From an uncultured Prevotellaceae bacterium (GTDB taxonomy: Bacteria > Bacteroidota > Bacteroidia > Bacteroidales > Muribaculaceae), in NCBI GenBank assembly GCA_947165675.1, contig CAMVBJ010000022.1:1-55191 (forward strand): a stretch of DNA of 55,191 nucleotides. The letters run 5' to 3'. A model generated the notes under the pieces. The model was not told the origin of the DNA and did not search any database. It was given only the letters and a program-made list of their open reading frames with translations. The first letter of the stretch is position 1. Each line of letters begins with the position of its first letter. Shown one piece after another: positions 53,231-55,191 of the stretch. Made by a program: the position numbers and the translations under genes.

Positions 53231-53857
53231 TTATTGATTTTCAGTCTTTGTGTCCTTGACCTGGGCTTCCAGGTTGTTAATCATCTCGATTCCCTTGATC
53301 GTGGCACAACCTCTCAGGAAGCTGATGAACACATGCTCAAATAGATCCGACAGTTTGAATCCATATTTTGCAGCATTGTTGGAGTTGTGTAGCTCGCGCA
53401 TCGACATGACAAAGAGGTAAGCGGCAATCTCGGGGTTGATGCGCTCGATAACCAGTCCCTCTTCCTGGGCTTGACGCAACACGTTTGCAAGCCCATTGAC
53501 AGTGACTTTCTCGTTATCGAGGTGCCGTTCAAACATGTCAGGATATAGTCGCTTGATGTCGTTAATGAACGCAACAGACGTTTTTTCGTACATCGACTTG
53601 GCACGCAGGTAAACCTGGAACATCGCATCAAAGCAGTTGCTGGCATGTTCAAAGATTTCTCTCACCTCAATATCCTTGGACTCGTGGTAGTGGCGAATGC
53701 ACTCGCTGATGAGCGTGCGTTTGTCAGGAAAAACTTCATAAAGAGTGCGCTTGGAAATTCCGCACGCATGAGCCACGTTGTCCATCGTCATGGATGTGAC
53801 ACCCACACTCATCATCATGCGGTTGCACTCAGTAATGATTCGCTCTTTAATATCCAT
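53231..53857 (-). CDS. TetR family transcriptional regulator of the efflux operon
   Basis: The 208-residue regulator has an N-terminal helix-turn-helix (about 24-45, MDNVAHACGISKRTLYEVFPDKRTL) and a divergent ligand-binding helical domain. The ATG at 53857 is chosen because the longer frame begins inside the -7 element at 53897-53904. It is the first gene of the operon with tolC, adaptor, pump and PII-like protein, so it most likely represses its own transcript and is released by a pump substrate. A palindrome at 53907-53934 is the likely operator. Confidence 0.93.
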   Translation of the reverse strand: MDIKERIITECNRMMMSVGVTSMTMDNVAHACGISKRTLYEVFPDKRTLISECIRHYHESKDIEVREIFEHASNCFDAMFQVYLRAKSMYEKTSVAFINDIKRLYPDMFERHLDNEKVTVNGLANVLRQAQEEGLVIERINPEIAAYLFVMSMRELHNSNNAAKYGFKLSDLFEHVFISFLRGCATIKGIEMINNLEAQVKDTKTENQ

Positions 53858-53896
53858 TTTTTTATGGTTTTTGTTTAGCCCTTTATTTTGAGGGTG

Positions 53897-53927
53897 CAAA
53901 ATTATGGAAAACTTTTAAAACTCCAAA
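53897..53927 (-). promoter_or_regulatory. Promoter of the tetR efflux operon
   Basis: On the minus strand TAATTTTG (53897-53904) and TTTG (53924-53927) are separated by 19 nt, a full-consensus pair. The leader to the ATG at 53857 is about 35 nt. Confidence 0.8.
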
Positions 53928-53934
53928 AGTTTTC
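53907..53934. promoter_or_regulatory. Palindromic probable TetR operator
   Basis: GAAAACTTTT (53907-53916), 8-nt spacer, AAAAGTTTTC (53925-53934): two perfect 10-bp inverted arms, 28 bp in all. It covers the tetR -33 element and the spacer, and abuts the possible -33 of the divergent gene (TTGG at 53935). Repression by occlusion of the promoter is inferred. Confidence 0.72.
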
Positions 53935-53957
53935 TTGGTTTCGTCATCGATTTTAAC

Positions 53958-53965
53958 TACTTTTG
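53958..53965 (+). promoter_or_regulatory. -7 element for the DUF2461 gene
   Basis: TACTTTTG with TTGG at 53935-53938 about 19-20 nt upstream. The leader to the ATG at 54000 is about 30 nt. Confidence 0.6.
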
Positions 53966-53999
53966 CACAAAAAATAGTCGGAATAGACCAAAACATAAT

Positions 54000-54665
54000 A
54001 TGAAATCAGTAAGTAATATACCTGAAGTGCTGGCCTTTTTGCGTCAGCTCGCTATCAATAACGACCGCAATTGGTTCAAGACCCGCAAGCCGCAGTTTGA
54101 TGCCCTGCGAGGCGCATGGGAACAGGATATGGAACGTCTCATCTCACTTGTCGCCGAGTATTTCCCTGACGTGCGTGGCCTGAACGTCAAGGATTGTGTC
54201 TATCGCATCTACCGTGACATCCGTTTTTCACATGACAAGAGTCCTTATAAGACTTATTTCTCGGGCGTTATCGGCAAGGGTGGTAGGCATACGGTCCAGT
54301 CGGGCTACTATGTTCACATCGGGGTCGAGGAGATGATGCTGTGTGGTGGCATCTGGTGGCCCGAGAAACCGATTCTTGACCAGCTGCGCGGTCTCATTGA
54401 TGCCGAACCCGAGGAGTTTCTTGCTATCGTCAACAATCCTGCCATCACATCCCGCTATGAGTGGATGTCCCAGTCGCTCAAGACAGTCCCCAAGGGCTAT
54501 CCCAAGGACCATCCGTTGGCTCAATACCTCAAAATGAAAGAATACTTGTTGGTCAAGAGGGTCGATGAAGCCTACTTTGATTGTGACGATTGGGTCGAGC
54601 GTGTTGCGGCAGACTTACAACCTCTCAAGCCATTGCACGATTTCCTTAATTATGTGTTTGAATAA
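54000..54665 (+). CDS. DUF2461 (TIGR02453) family protein
   Basis: The 221-residue cytoplasmic protein matches the DUF2461 family: LAFLRQLAINNDRNWFKTRKPQFDAL near the start, CVYRIYRDIRFSHDKSPYKTYFSGVIG, GGRHTVQSGYYVHIGVEEMMLCGGIWWPEK, and a C-terminal LKPLHDFLNYVF. The biochemical function is unknown. It is transcribed away from tetR, and the shared 142-nt region with the putative operator may link its control to the efflux operon. Confidence 0.9.
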   Translation: MKSVSNIPEVLAFLRQLAINNDRNWFKTRKPQFDALRGAWEQDMERLISLVAEYFPDVRGLNVKDCVYRIYRDIRFSHDKSPYKTYFSGVIGKGGRHTVQSGYYVHIGVEEMMLCGGIWWPEKPILDQLRGLIDAEPEEFLAIVNNPAITSRYEWMSQSLKTVPKGYPKDHPLAQYLKMKEYLLVKRVDEAYFDCDDWVERVAADLQPLKPLHDFLNYVFE

Positions 54666-54862
54666 TTAGCATTATAGTTACAGATTGTAATTTGGGAATT
54701 TGCCACAATTTTGGCAGAAGAATCGGCATTTTGTCATCAAAAAACGAGAAAATGCGATTTTTTTGCCATCTTTTTTGCCCTTTTAGCGACGTGGAACAGA
54801 TTTTTTTAGGGCTTTAAGTGTTAATTTCTTAATAAAATAATACCTATTAAAAAAAATGGTAG

Positions 54863-54870
54863 TATCTTTG
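54863..54870 (+). promoter_or_regulatory. -7 element for the membrane pyrophosphatase gene; rest of the gap empty
   Basis: TATCTTTG, about 104 nt before the ATG at 54975. No clean -33 is visible. The 309-nt gap from 54666 is very AT-rich (long T and A runs) and holds nothing else I can support. Confidence 0.55.
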
Positions 54871-54974
54871 TGCCCGATTTTTAAAGGGCATCCTTGGGGT
54901 GCACCTGCATGAAAACCTGCCAATATAACAAAATTTTCAACATAAACACAAGTAAAAATTATTAGAGAACATCT

Positions 54975-55191
54975 ATGAAGAAATCTTTTGTTTTCCTGCT
55001 GGCATTAGCCTCCTCGCTGGGGTTGAGCGCCAGTGAAGCCGACCTGGTGATGCCAGAGTCGTTGCATGATTTCAGCTTCTTGCACTGGGGCTTCCTCGTG
55101 TGCATTTTGGGTATGTTGTTCGGTGTGTATCACTTCGTCAAGACCAAGAATCTTCCCGTGCATGACGCTATGCGCGAGATTGGTGAGGTGA
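54975..55191 (+). CDS. hppA: Probable ion-translocating membrane pyrophosphatase (5' part only)
   Basis: Only the first 72 codons are inside the window. The product starts with a signal-like segment (MKKSFVFLLALASSLGLSA), then EADLVMPE, a membrane helix (about 37-52, WGFLVCILGMLFGVYHFV) and KTKNLPVHDAMREIGEV. This pattern fits the N-terminus of the Bacteroidales form of sodium- or proton-translocating pyrophosphatase, which couples pyrophosphate hydrolysis to ion pumping. The catalytic parts lie beyond the window edge, so the call rests on the N-terminal pattern alone. Confidence 0.62.
   Translation, partial: MKKSFVFLLALASSLGLSASEADLVMPESLHDFSFLHWGFLVCILGMLFGVYHFVKTKNLPVHDAMREIGEV

Noticed and set aside
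53858-53899. Earlier start for tetR
   Set aside because: It begins inside the -7 element of its own promoter.

Overview
The window looks like a Bacteroidales chromosome segment, with Muribaculaceae or Prevotellaceae the most plausible families. The evidence is the recurring Bacteroidetes promoter (TTTG, about 19 nt, TAnnTTTG) ahead of many genes, moderate GC content, lipoproteins, a Porin_10-type outer-membrane protein, DUF5672 and DUF2461 proteins, and many secreted proteins ending in paired dockerin-like repeats of the GDVNGDGEV type. No rRNA, tRNA, CRISPR array, transposase or phage gene was recognised. The family assignment is inference.

Layout. (1) 1-9703 is a plus-strand secretome block: the tail of an unknown gene, a GHL10-type glycoside hydrolase, a CotH-like lipoprotein, two tandem paralogues of an unrecognised secreted family, and a phosphodiester glycosidase (NAGPA) protein. 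All of the complete genes except the CotH-like one end in a dockerin pair. (2) 9856-13210 holds cutC and a first C10 (streptopain-like) cysteine protease with a dockerin. (3) 13288-16385 is a minus-strand operon: a 57-residue orphan, exodeoxyribonuclease III, an AI-2E family permease and miaA. (4) 16483-18749 holds a large RluA-type pseudouridine synthase and a small secreted TonB_C protein. (5) 19034-34229 is the most striking part: six consecutive C10 proteases, mostly with their own promoter and terminator, each built as prodomain, protease, Ig-like domain (absent in one), Fn3 interrupted by an exchangeable beta domain, and a dockerin pair. A 103-residue protein that is essentially a free type IX secretion sorting-like domain follows. 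(6) 34884-39950 is housekeeping: cardiolipin synthase, ispE, grpE, dnaJ and a second RluA. (7) 40038-47178 is minus strand: a TPR protein preceded by an unusual tandem palindromic element, a solute-binding-like protein, DUF5672, an aminotransferase and an outer-membrane porin. (8) 47355-53857 is one efflux operon reading tetR, tolC, adaptor, RND pump, PII-like protein. A near-perfect palindrome sits on the tetR promoter. (9) 54000-55191 holds a DUF2461 protein and the start of a probable membrane pyrophosphatase.

Biological reading. The dockerins fall into two sequence classes that follow the two secretome blocks (ADVNAVID and ADVTALID cores). This suggests two sets of exported enzymes with separate docking or surface-retention partners. 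No cohesin is visible here, so the partner must lie elsewhere or the repeats do something else. The protease array looks like a family expanded by tandem duplication, with the accessory domains diversifying faster than the catalytic core.
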